A stretch of DNA of 64,000 nucleotides from RPQJ01 sp963732415 (GTDB lineage Bacteria > Pseudomonadota > Gammaproteobacteria > Steroidobacterales > Steroidobacteraceae). The stretch is from positions 62,001 to 126,000 of the forward strand of contig CAVSZK010000005.1 of the NCBI GenBank assembly GCA_963732415.1, written 5' to 3'. Below are positions 9,427 through 17,402 of this stretch, one piece after another; within the stretch, counting starts at the first letter, position 1, and each line of letters starts with the position of its first letter. The position numbers and the translations under genes are program-made. The notes below the pieces were generated by a model. It ran no database searches. It was given only the letters and a program-made list of their open reading frames with translations, and was not told the DNA's origin.

Positions 9427-11181
9427 TTGAACCAGACGTCCAGCAGGGCGCGCGCACGCGACGAGTTGGTCCAGGACTGCGCGCAGTCGCTGGTCAACTC
9501 GTTCGCGGACTACAACGCGGAATTCCGTGCCATAACGCAGCGCGCCAGGCAGCGCTTCGAGGATCGTGACTGGCGCGGCAGCCAGCGCGATGCCGTCGAG
9601 CGCATCGACCTCTACCGCAAGTACGTAGTGAGCGCGGTCGAGCACATGCGCCAGAAACTCGGCGATGACGTGCACGAGCGGGTCGTCTGGTCGAGCATCA
9701 AGCGACGCTTCGCAGAGATCATCGACCCGCTGCCCGACTGCGAATTCCCGAAGACGTTCTTCTCGTCCGTCACGCGCACCACGTTCGACACGTCTGGCGT
9801 CGACCCCGCAGTCGAGTTCGTCGCGCTCGACATGGACCCGCTCGGCAACGTCACGACGAATGTGGAGACCAGGGTCTACGCGAATCGCGGCTCGGTGGAC
9901 CTGCTGGTCGAGGAACTGCTTGCCGATTTCCGCTTCCGCACCCCCTACCGCGACTTCGACCTGAGCGTGCGGCGCGTCACCGACGAGATCAAGGCGGCGC
10001 TGGACTCCGGTGGCGAGCGGCGCACCATCGAACAGCTCGAGGTCATCAAGGAAGTCTTCTACCAGATGACCCGCGCGTACCTGGTCGGCCGCATCAGCGG
10101 GCGTGGCTGGACGCTGCCATTCGTGGTGGCGCTCCGCAACCAGGACAGCGGCGTGCTGGTGGACGCCATCATGCTCGAGCAGGGCACCGTGAGCGTGCTG
10201 TTCAGTTTCAGCCGCTCGTACTTCCACGTCGACCTCGCCCACGTTGGCGAGGTCGTGAAGTTCCTCAAGCAGATCCTGCCGTTGAAGCCGGTGAGCGAGT
10301 TGTACACCGTGCTCGGCCGCGCGAAACAGGGCAAGACGGAGCGCTTCCGCGAGCTGTTCCGGCACCTGCAGCACTCCGACGACCTGTTCGACCTGGCCCC
10401 GGGTGAAAAAGGCCTGGTGATGGTCTGCTTCACGCTGCCCTCGTTCGACGTGGTGTTCAAGCTGATCCGCGACAAGTTCCCCTACCAGAAGAACATCCAG
10501 CGCGAGGACGTCCTGGAGAAGTACGACCTCGTCTTCAAGCACGACCGCGCGGGACGCCTGGTGGACGCGCAGGAATTCAGACTGGTTAAGCTGCCGAAAT
10601 CGCGCTTCTCTCCGGAACTGCTCGAGGAACTCCTCACCGAGACCGCGAACACGGTGCATGACCTGGGCGACGAGCTGGTGATCGACCACATGTACGTCGA
10701 GCGGCGCATGACGCCGCTCAATCTCTACGTTCGCACCGCGACCAGCGACCAGGCGGCGAAGGCCGTTCTCGACTACGGACAGGCGATCCGCGACCTGGCC
10801 GGCACCAATATTTTTCCCGGCGACCTGCTGCTCAAGAATTTCGGCGTCACCCGCCATGGCCGAGTTATCTTCTACGACTACGACGAACTGTGCCTCGTAA
10901 CAGACTGCCGCTTCCGGGAAATTCCCCAGGCGCAGCACGACGAGGACGAAATGCGCAGCGAGACCTGGTACTACGTCGGCGACAACGACGTCTTTCCGGA
11001 GACGTTCATCAACTTCCTGGGCTTCGATCCGGAACTGAAGGGCAAATTCCTCGAGGCCCACGGCGAAATCCTGACCGCCGAGTGGTGGCGCGGGATCCAG
11101 CAGCGACTGCGCGAAGGCGACCTGCTCGAGGTCCTGCCCTACCACAAGCATCGCGTACGCGTATTCAGCAGCATGATATGA
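9427..11181 (+). CDS. aceK: Isocitrate dehydrogenase kinase/phosphatase
   Basis: 584 residues starting at TTG 9427, with AAGGAAG just upstream; family length is about 580. AceK phosphorylates and dephosphorylates Icd to send carbon to the glyoxylate shunt. The C-terminal kinase core is clear: RRMTPLNLY, then GTNIFPGDLLLKNFG (catalytic loop) and VIFYDYDELCL (metal-binding acidic motif). In enterobacteria aceK belongs to aceBAK; here it follows icd, and neither aceA nor aceB is in the window. Its stop overlaps the start of the next gene (ATGATATGA). Confidence 0.96.
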   Translation: MNQTSSRARARDELVQDCAQSLVNSFADYNAEFRAITQRARQRFEDRDWRGSQRDAVERIDLYRKYVVSAVEHMRQKLGDDVHERVVWSSIKRRFAEIIDPLPDCEFPKTFFSSVTRTTFDTSGVDPAVEFVALDMDPLGNVTTNVETRVYANRGSVDLLVEELLADFRFRTPYRDFDLSVRRVTDEIKAALDSGGERRTIEQLEVIKEVFYQMTRAYLVGRISGRGWTLPFVVALRNQDSGVLVDAIMLEQGTVSVLFSFSRSYFHVDLAHVGEVVKFLKQILPLKPVSELYTVLGRAKQGKTERFRELFRHLQHSDDLFDLAPGEKGLVMVCFTLPSFDVVFKLIRDKFPYQKNIQREDVLEKYDLVFKHDRAGRLVDAQEFRLVKLPKSRFSPELLEELLTETANTVHDLGDELVIDHMYVERRMTPLNLYVRTATSDQAAKAVLDYGQAIRDLAGTNIFPGDLLLKNFGVTRHGRVIFYDYDELCLVTDCRFREIPQAQHDEDEMRSETWYYVGDNDVFPETFINFLGFDPELKGKFLEAHGEILTAEWWRGIQQRLREGDLLEVLPYHKHRVRVFSSMI

Positions 11182-12662
11182 ATAAGGCCGCCTATCCGCC
11201 CGCGTGGCTGTTCGCGCTGTTCGTGGTCCTCGCGTTCACGTTCCAGGGAACCCGCGCCATCTGGGAGCCGGACGAAGGTCGTTATGCCTCTGCCGGGCTC
11301 CACATGCTCGAGAGTGGCAACTACCTTGTCCCCACCATCGACGGTGAACACGCGCACCTGACGAAGCCACCGGTCGTCTACTGGGCGCTGGCCACGAGTT
11401 TCGCAACACTCGGTCGCAACGAATGGGCCGCGCGATTGCCGGGAGCCCTGGCATTTCTCGGCACCGGCCTGCTGGTCTTCGGCCTCGGACGTCGATTCTG
11501 CCCGGAGCGGCCATGGCTGCCGGCGCTGGTGTACGGGCTGTCACTGGCGCCTTTCATGGGCGCCAACGTCGTGTCGACGGATGTACTGCTGGTGTTCTTC
11601 GAGACCGCGGCGATGTACGCATTCGTGCGTGCATGGTCCGGGGACGGTCCGCTGGACCGGCGCTGGGTCCGCGCGATGTGGCTCGCCTGGGGCCTGGCCT
11701 TCATGACCAAGGGGCCACCCGGACTGCTGCCGCTGCTCGCGATGACTGGATTGCTGGTGACTCGCGACCGCGCGGCGCTGCGCCGTATGTTCGATCCTGT
11801 CGGCCTGCTGGTGTTCGCGGTCGTGGCGTTCACATGGTTCGGCGCAGTGATTGCCCAGGAACCTTCGAGGCTTGGCTATTTCCTCGGCTACGAGGTCTAC
11901 GACCGGGTGTTCACCGACACCCATGGCCGAAATGCCGAGTGGTACGGGGCGTTGGCAGTCTACGGCCCGGTTTTCCTGTTCGGTGCGCTGCCATGGTGGC
12001 CGATGGCGCTGGTCGCCGCCGGTGGTCCGCGACGGGCCTGGGCAGACTTCCGCGCCAGGCTCGCTGGGCGTGACCGCGACTGGCTGTTGCTTGCGTGGTG
12101 GTTCTTCCTGCCGCTGGTGGTCTTCTGCCTCGCGCGTTCGCGGCTGCAACTCTACGTGATGCCGCTGTTCGTGCCGCTGTCGCTTATGCTGGCTCGCCCG
12201 CTTGCGAAATGGGACTGGCTTCGCGCCGGCAGGCTCGCGGCAGTCGCGAGCCTGACCGCGATTGCATTGCTCACGCTGAAGGGTGTGGCCGGGCACGTCC
12301 ATGCAAGCCGCGATGCGCGCGCCATGTCCACGGCGATCCGTGGAATCGTAGACCCGCGCAGCATCGAGGAAATCGTGTTTGTCGGAATGCGGCCCTTCTA
12401 CGGCATTTACGTCTATCTCGATGTCCCAATCGAGGGAGTGCAGATCGGGTCTGACACGAGCCGCGATCCCTATGCGAAGTTCGTCGCCGAGGAAGACCTG
12501 TGCTCGGAGCTGGCGAATCGGGAAAAGACCGTCTATGCGATGAAGGAGAGTCGCGCCGACCGCTTCGAGTCGGCAGTGCGGGCCTGCAACGGCGCACGGG
12601 CCAGCGCGATCGGGCACTTCGAGGCGGACGGGAACCGGATCGCGTTGTTTGCCGTCGACTGA
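11178..12662 (+). CDS. ArnT/PMT-family membrane glycosyltransferase
   Basis: 494 residues, starting at ATG 11178 with a four-base overlap on aceK. A polytopic inner-membrane protein of the GT-C fold: the first periplasmic loop has the acidic motif IWEPDEGRYA, followed by GNYLVPTIDG and HLTKPPVVYW, as in ArnT and related lipid-A or glycan glycosyltransferases that use polyprenyl-phosphate sugars. About ten hydrophobic helices follow, then a C-terminal soluble part. ArnT itself adds aminoarabinose to lipid A; the substrate here cannot be told from sequence. Coupling to aceK is unexpected. Confidence 0.85.
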   Translation: MNKAAYPPAWLFALFVVLAFTFQGTRAIWEPDEGRYASAGLHMLESGNYLVPTIDGEHAHLTKPPVVYWALATSFATLGRNEWAARLPGALAFLGTGLLVFGLGRRFCPERPWLPALVYGLSLAPFMGANVVSTDVLLVFFETAAMYAFVRAWSGDGPLDRRWVRAMWLAWGLAFMTKGPPGLLPLLAMTGLLVTRDRAALRRMFDPVGLLVFAVVAFTWFGAVIAQEPSRLGYFLGYEVYDRVFTDTHGRNAEWYGALAVYGPVFLFGALPWWPMALVAAGGPRRAWADFRARLAGRDRDWLLLAWWFFLPLVVFCLARSRLQLYVMPLFVPLSLMLARPLAKWDWLRAGRLAAVASLTAIALLTLKGVAGHVHASRDARAMSTAIRGIVDPRSIEEIVFVGMRPFYGIYVYLDVPIEGVQIGSDTSRDPYAKFVAEEDLCSELANREKTVYAMKESRADRFESAVRACNGARASAIGHFEADGNRIALFAVD

Positions 12663-12714
12663 GCGGGGTAGTACCGTTGGACAATAGTCGGGACGGTCAT
12701 CCTCGACGTCGGAC

Positions 12715-12747
12715 TGGCGGCACGGGGTTGCCGCCACCAGCAGTGGC
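12715..12747 (+). promoter_or_regulatory. Two overlapping, mutually exclusive hairpins before the kinase-like gene
   Basis: TGGCGGCA (12715-12722) pairs perfectly with TGCCGCCA (12729-12736). A second stem pairs GCCAC (12733-12737) with GTGGC (12743-12747). The two share bases 12733-12736 and cannot form together. The second ends about 7 bases before the GAGG ribosome site of the next gene. No U-tract follows, so this could be a weak terminator for the icd-aceK-glycosyltransferase run or an RNA switch. Confidence 0.4.
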
Positions 12748-12764
12748 AACATGAGGTGAAATCG

Positions 12765-13724
12765 ATGCGTGCGCTATCGGCCGTCTCCGCGTTGATGCTC
12801 ATCGCCTTCGCGGGCGTGAGCCAGGCCCAGGACGCCAACATCACGCTCCCGGTCCCCGAACTGGAACGCATGCTGGCGACAGACCCGTTCACGATCGTCA
12901 CCGCGGAAATCAGCCGCCCCAAGGCGAAGGGCGACATCACGCTGAAAGCCGAGGTGTCGTTCGACGGGAGGCCGCCGATCCGCGTGAAGCTGCGGAAGGC
13001 CGAACCAGGCGCCGATACGTTCAATAACCAGCCCCGCTACGACCTCGCCGCCTACCGGTTGCAGGCATTGTTCCTGGACCCGAAGGAGTACGTCGTCCCG
13101 CCAACGGCGGCTCGATTCCTGCCGCTGGAGGAATTCGACAAGTACTCCCCGGGCGTCAGGCGCACCTTCAGCGGAGCCGACGAGGCGCTCGCCGTGCTGC
13201 AGTACTGGCTGCAGGACGTGAAGGTCGTCGCCGACGTCTATGTTCCCGCACTCTTTGCTACGGACCCGGCCTACGCGCGCGCAGTGGGCCAGATGAACGT
13301 CCTCACGTACCTCATCGAGCACGGCGACTCCAATGTCGGCAATTTCCTGATTTCGAGTTCGCAGACAGGTCCTCGCGTTTTCGCGGTCGACAACGGTGTG
13401 GCATTCGCGGCCGCGGCGAGCGATCGCGGGCGGCAGTGGGCGGACATGCGCGTCGATCGCCTGCCTGCGGACACCGTCGAGCGCCTGCGCGCCATCACAC
13501 TCGACGCCCTTCGGGAACAGCTTGCTGTCGTCGCGCAGTGGGCGCTCGAGGACGGGCACTTCGTCCCTGCGCCACTCGGTCCAAGCCTCTCGACGAATCG
13601 CGGCGTGCGGCGCAACGGCGCCGTGCTGCAGATGGGCCTGACGAAGCCCGAGGTCGAGCGGGTCTGGCGCAACCGGCAACGGCTGCTCGATATGGTCGAC
13701 GGCGGAAAACTGAAGACCTACTGA
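12765..13724 (+). CDS. Exported protein with kinase-like (HipA/FAM20/PI3K-style) active-site motifs
   Basis: 319 residues from ATG 12765, preferred over GTG 12756 because GAGG sits 8 bases upstream. A signal peptide ends at VSQAQ (about residue 21), so it acts outside the cytoplasm. I do not recognise a named family. The order of motifs is kinase-like: IRVKLRK with Lys75, DLAAY (93-97) in a helix followed by VVPPT, then HGDSNVGNFL with His186, Asp188 and Asn193 (catalytic loop plus metal Asn), then VFAVDNGVAF with Asp209 (DFG-like). Twelve bases downstream starts an exported phosphatase whose C-terminal part looks homologous. Target and activity are unknown; the kinase call is inference. Confidence 0.65.
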   Translation: MRALSAVSALMLIAFAGVSQAQDANITLPVPELERMLATDPFTIVTAEISRPKAKGDITLKAEVSFDGRPPIRVKLRKAEPGADTFNNQPRYDLAAYRLQALFLDPKEYVVPPTAARFLPLEEFDKYSPGVRRTFSGADEALAVLQYWLQDVKVVADVYVPALFATDPAYARAVGQMNVLTYLIEHGDSNVGNFLISSSQTGPRVFAVDNGVAFAAAASDRGRQWADMRVDRLPADTVERLRAITLDALREQLAVVAQWALEDGHFVPAPLGPSLSTNRGVRRNGAVLQMGLTKPEVERVWRNRQRLLDMVDGGKLKTY

Positions 13725-13736
13725 GGACCACCGGAC

Positions 13737-15710
13737 ATGACTGGACCAGCCACTCCAATCCTTCGCGCACGCGTGGCGCGGATCGCACGCGTGCTGCTCG
13801 CGTCCATCTCGCTTGTCGCATGCCTGGCGCCGGCAGCTGGCGCTGCACCGCAGGTCGAGTGGAAAGGCGTCGAGCGCGTGGTCGCCTTCGCGGACGTCCA
13901 TGGCGCTTACACCGAACTCACGGCGCTGCTGCAGTCGCAGGGAATCGTCGACGGCGAGCTTCGCTGGGCTGCAGGCAAGACGCATCTCGTGAGCCTTGGC
14001 GACCTGCTCGACCGCGGCGCCGACTCGCGCAAGGTCATGGACCTGCTGATGCGCCTGCAGACGGAAGCCTCAGTAGCCGGCGGCCAGGTACACGTCGTTG
14101 TCGGCAACCATGAAGCCATGAATGTTCTCGGCGACCTGCGCTACGTCGTCAGCGGGGAATACGCCGCCTACATCGGCGACGAAGATCCCGCGACCCGTGA
14201 CGCGCGCCGCAAGGAGTTCCTCGCGCGTCAACCGGGCCGAACGGAGGCCGACTTCGACAAGCTGTTTCCACCCGGTTACTTCGGGCAGCGCCGGCTGCTT
14301 GGGCCCGATGGCCAGTACGGCCGATGGCTGCTAGCGCAGCCGGCCGCGATCGTCGTAAACGACACGGTCTATATGCACGGCGGACCGTCGCTCGCGCTGG
14401 GCAACCGCAGCATCGGCGAACTCGACCGCGACTATGCGGCCGCCATTGACGCCTATCTCTCGGCCGAGGCGCCGCTCAACGAGGCGGGGTTACTGGTATT
14501 CGAGGACCCCTATGCGAAGCGGCCGCAGAACGCGCGGGCGCGCCTGGACGCGATGCCCGCAGGCGAGGCCAGGAATGCGCTGACGCCGCAGGTCGCCCGG
14601 TTCGTCCAGGCGGACGACGATCCGTTGATCGGCTCGAACGGGCCCAACTGGTACAGGGGCGCGGCGCTCTGCAACGAGTGCGCCGAAGCCGACGTGCTGC
14701 GCCCGTTCCTGCAACGGACCGGCGCCAGGCGTGTCGTCGTCGGGCACACCGTCGCGCGGGATGGAACGGCAGTCTCGCGATTCGACGGAGCCTTGGTGAA
14801 GCTGGACGCCGGCATGAACAAGGCCGTCTACCACGGCCGACCAGCCGCGCTCATCTCCGACGCCTCGGGATCGCGCGTCGCGTACGCGAACCCGACCGTG
14901 GCGCCGGCCGATATTCCGGCCGAGCCGCTGTACCTGAGCTCAGCCTTGATCGACGAGGACACGGTCGCCACGATTCTCCGCGACGGCCAGATAGAGACCA
15001 CGGAGGCCTGCGGACCGGGCGTGCTGCGCGTGCGCGTGACCCGTGATGGGCGCAGCGTCGACGCAGTATTCGAGGCAGCCTCGACGGAGATCGTCGATCG
15101 CGAACTTGCAGCCTATGCAATGGATCGCCTGCTCGTGCTCGGCCTGGTGCCTGCGACCGTGGCCCGGTCCTACGACGGCGCCAGCGGCGTACTGCAGGGC
15201 CGGCCTGCCAGCTGGGCCAGCCAGCAGGACCGTCAGAATGCAGCTGCAGGTCCTGCCGTCGGCCTCACCTGCCAGGTGATCTCGAACGCTCCGAGCGTGG
15301 CTCCAATCAGGCGGCCCCTGCCCTTGTCGGCCGTGCCGCCACGATTGTCGGCCGGTGGCTATTGCGACCTGAACGCGCAGTTCCAGCTTTCATACGCGTT
15401 CGATGCATTGATCGGCAACCAGGCGCGCACACAGGACCGTTACCTCTACGACCTGGACCCGTCGATGCAGGCGCGCGGGATGTCGCTGGTCCTTAGCGGT
15501 CACGGGTCCGCTTTTGGCACGTCCACGAAACTGCCGTCGCAACTCGAGTCGGCGCTCGCGAAGACTGGTGCGGAAATGCAGGCACGGCTCAAGCGGCTGG
15601 ATTCCGCTGGCGTGAAATCTGCGATTGGAGAGTGGATGGGTGATAGCGAAATCAAGGCGCTGCTCGCCCGCCGCGACAGGATCCTCGAACTGGCCGGACC
15701 CTCGAACTAG
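13737..15710 (+). CDS. Exported PPP-type metallophosphatase with C-terminal degenerate kinase-like domain
   Basis: 657 residues. A signal segment contains SLVAC (possible lipobox, Cys29) and AGA (possible cleavage near 36). The N-terminal domain has complete PPP signatures: ADVHG (Asp53, His55), GDLLDRG (Asp89) and GNHEAM (Asn124, His125, Glu126), then MHGG and GHTVARDG. This resembles the Shewanella-like branch of bacterial PPP phosphatases. The C-terminal 220 residues contain ELAAY (456-460) followed by LVPATVAR, IGNQARTQDRYLYD (559-572) and SGHGSAFG (587-594). These line up with the neighbouring kinase-like protein but with the catalytic residues replaced. A GAGGA site lies before the ATG. 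Phosphatase call is firm; the pseudokinase call is inferred. Confidence 0.85.
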   Translation: MTGPATPILRARVARIARVLLASISLVACLAPAAGAAPQVEWKGVERVVAFADVHGAYTELTALLQSQGIVDGELRWAAGKTHLVSLGDLLDRGADSRKVMDLLMRLQTEASVAGGQVHVVVGNHEAMNVLGDLRYVVSGEYAAYIGDEDPATRDARRKEFLARQPGRTEADFDKLFPPGYFGQRRLLGPDGQYGRWLLAQPAAIVVNDTVYMHGGPSLALGNRSIGELDRDYAAAIDAYLSAEAPLNEAGLLVFEDPYAKRPQNARARLDAMPAGEARNALTPQVARFVQADDDPLIGSNGPNWYRGAALCNECAEADVLRPFLQRTGARRVVVGHTVARDGTAVSRFDGALVKLDAGMNKAVYHGRPAALISDASGSRVAYANPTVAPADIPAEPLYLSSALIDEDTVATILRDGQIETTEACGPGVLRVRVTRDGRSVDAVFEAASTEIVDRELAAYAMDRLLVLGLVPATVARSYDGASGVLQGRPASWASQQDRQNAAAGPAVGLTCQVISNAPSVAPIRRPLPLSAVPPRLSAGGYCDLNAQFQLSYAFDALIGNQARTQDRYLYDLDPSMQARGMSLVLSGHGSAFGTSTKLPSQLESALAKTGAEMQARLKRLDSAGVKSAIGEWMGDSEIKALLARRDRILELAGPSN

Positions 15711-15720
15711 TCAGCCCTGC

Positions 15721-15744
15721 AGGCGGGCGCTGAACCCCCCGCCT
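15721..15744. terminator. Hairpin between convergent genes
   Basis: AGGCGGG (15721-15727) pairs with CCCGCCT (15738-15744) across a 10-base loop, between the plus-strand phosphatase stop and the minus-strand transporter stop. A clear U-tract is absent, so it may be a weak bidirectional terminator. Confidence 0.45.
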
Positions 15745-17402
15745 CAACCCACGCGCATCACCGCCGCGCGCAGCTCGAAACTGCTGCTGGCGGTCAGGCC
15801 ATCGACGTCGCTTGCGACGACGGTGACCGTGAACACAGTCGTACAGCCCTCCGGCGGACAGCCTTCGAAGCGGTGTCGCTTTTCGTCGAATCGTAACCAG
15901 CCCGGCAGCGGGCTTCCGTCAGAGAGACGGGCCGAGAGGTACAGCACGTCCCCCGGGTCCGCATCCACGAAAGCGTCTTCGGCGACTGCGTGCTCGAACG
16001 GCTTGCCAGGCAGGTAATCGACATCTTCGATCGGCCGACGTGCCTCGGGCGCCACGTTGAAGACGCATTCCTTGGCCTTGCGCCCGAACTCGCGCCCGAT
16101 CATCGCCGCGAGCCCAACCCACACCAGCGCGAGCAGCAGGTTCAGGCCTGCGAATGTCGGTGCCGACCAGCCGAACCAGTTGATGCCGGCAAACACGACA
16201 CCGGCCTGGATCAGGTCGCCGAATCGCCAGAAGAACGTGTCTATGGCCGTCTTGCCATCGTACTTTGCGTCGCGATCCACCGGCAGGAACAGCGCGTGCC
16301 GAGTGGTGTTCATCAGCGAGTAGTCGGTTGCGTTCTCGGCGATCTTCACCAGCCGCAACAGCGTAAAGATCGGCACGAAGCCGCCCAGCATCGGCGACAG
16401 TGCCAGCAGCCCGTATCCGATCGCCACCACCGCGGGGTGGATCAGCAGCGCACCGCGCACGCCGAACACTCGATAGATGCGCGCAACCAGGAACAGCTGG
16501 ATCGAGAGGCCGACCAGCGTCACCCAGAACTGGAAGTTGCCGTAAAAGGCCGCGATGATCGCGCCGGGATCGAGCAGGCCGCCGCTCTCTACCGCCTGCC
16601 GCGCCGCGTCGCGCTGCACGAAGTCGGCCAGGATGAACTCGCCCGTGGTGTTGATCCAGTTGAGCAACACGACCAGCAGCGCGATCAACCTGAGGTAACG
16701 GTCGCGCAGCACCAGGCCGATTCCGCCCAGGAGTCTTGGCACCGGCCTGCCGTGCTCCGCGGCGACCGCGCGCGACCCTTCAGGCACCGCGCGACTCTCG
16801 CGCCCGGGCAGCAGCAGCGTGAAGAGCAGCGCCACCGTAGCCGCCAGCATCAGCCCGACAGGCGTCAGCGACGCGACTGCGAGCTGCGCACTCTTTGCGC
16901 CGGCCAGCGCCCCGAGGTTTGCTCCGACCATGATCACCGGAAAGAGTCGCTGGCCGCTCTTCAGGTTGAACGTATCGGCTGCGAACGCCCACAACTGCGA
17001 GGCGATCATCACGCCGTAGATGCTCACCCAGACGAAGAACACGAATGCGATCGACAGATGCGCCCAGGCGGCCGCGACGAATACCAGCATCGTCGCCGCG
17101 AAGAACAGCGTCACTGCCCTGAGCAGGCGCGCCCCGTCCAGACGCCGACGTACCATCCCATACACTGGCACCAGAAGCATCAGCACCAGCGCGATGACCG
17201 CAACCGCGTAGGCACGCACCTCCGCCGAGAACCTGGTGAGCATGAAGGCTTCGCGCAGGGCCTTGACGATCTGGTAGGAGAAGAGGACCAGGAATGCGTG
17301 CGAAACGAACAACGCCAGGCACCGGCCCTCGCCCGGCCGTACGCGCGTGAAAAGTGTCAGCAGGCGCTCGAACAGGCTGAGGCCCGAGTGCTTGGTGAGC
17401 AT
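15744..17402 (-). CDS. Nucleotide-transporter-like (Tlc/NTP-NDP exchanger) membrane protein with C-terminal Ig/cadherin-like domain
   Basis: 552 residues. About twelve hydrophobic helices span residues 25-440, with features of the ATP/ADP translocase-like MFS branch (SYQIVKALREAFML, MVGANLGALAGAKSAQ, LRLVKIAENATDYSLMNTTR). Substrate is not certain. After the last helix, residues from about 455 hold a soluble segment (LPGKPFEHAV, SDGSPLPGWLRFD, FEGCPPEG, VTVVASDVDG) that reads as a He_PIG/CADG-type Ig-like repeat, unusual on such a transporter. The start codon overlaps the stop of the upstream regulator by one base (TGATG), so the two are translationally coupled. Confidence 0.75.
   Translation of the reverse strand: MLTKHSGLSLFERLLTLFTRVRPGEGRCLALFVSHAFLVLFSYQIVKALREAFMLTRFSAEVRAYAVAVIALVLMLLVPVYGMVRRRLDGARLLRAVTLFFAATMLVFVAAAWAHLSIAFVFFVWVSIYGVMIASQLWAFAADTFNLKSGQRLFPVIMVGANLGALAGAKSAQLAVASLTPVGLMLAATVALLFTLLLPGRESRAVPEGSRAVAAEHGRPVPRLLGGIGLVLRDRYLRLIALLVVLLNWINTTGEFILADFVQRDAARQAVESGGLLDPGAIIAAFYGNFQFWVTLVGLSIQLFLVARIYRVFGVRGALLIHPAVVAIGYGLLALSPMLGGFVPIFTLLRLVKIAENATDYSLMNTTRHALFLPVDRDAKYDGKTAIDTFFWRFGDLIQAGVVFAGINWFGWSAPTFAGLNLLLALVWVGLAAMIGREFGRKAKECVFNVAPEARRPIEDVDYLPGKPFEHAVAEDAFVDADPGDVLYLSARLSDGSPLPGWLRFDEKRHRFEGCPPEGCTTVFTVTVVASDVDGLTASSSFELRAAVMRVG

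Noticed and set aside
9211..11151. 646-codon minus-strand ORF
   Set aside because: Antisense of aceK and the end of icd; both are certain genes.
16060..17402. Possible phage- or parasite-type ATP/ADP translocase
   Set aside because: Base composition matches neighbours and there are no mobility genes; treated as a resident MFS-type carrier.
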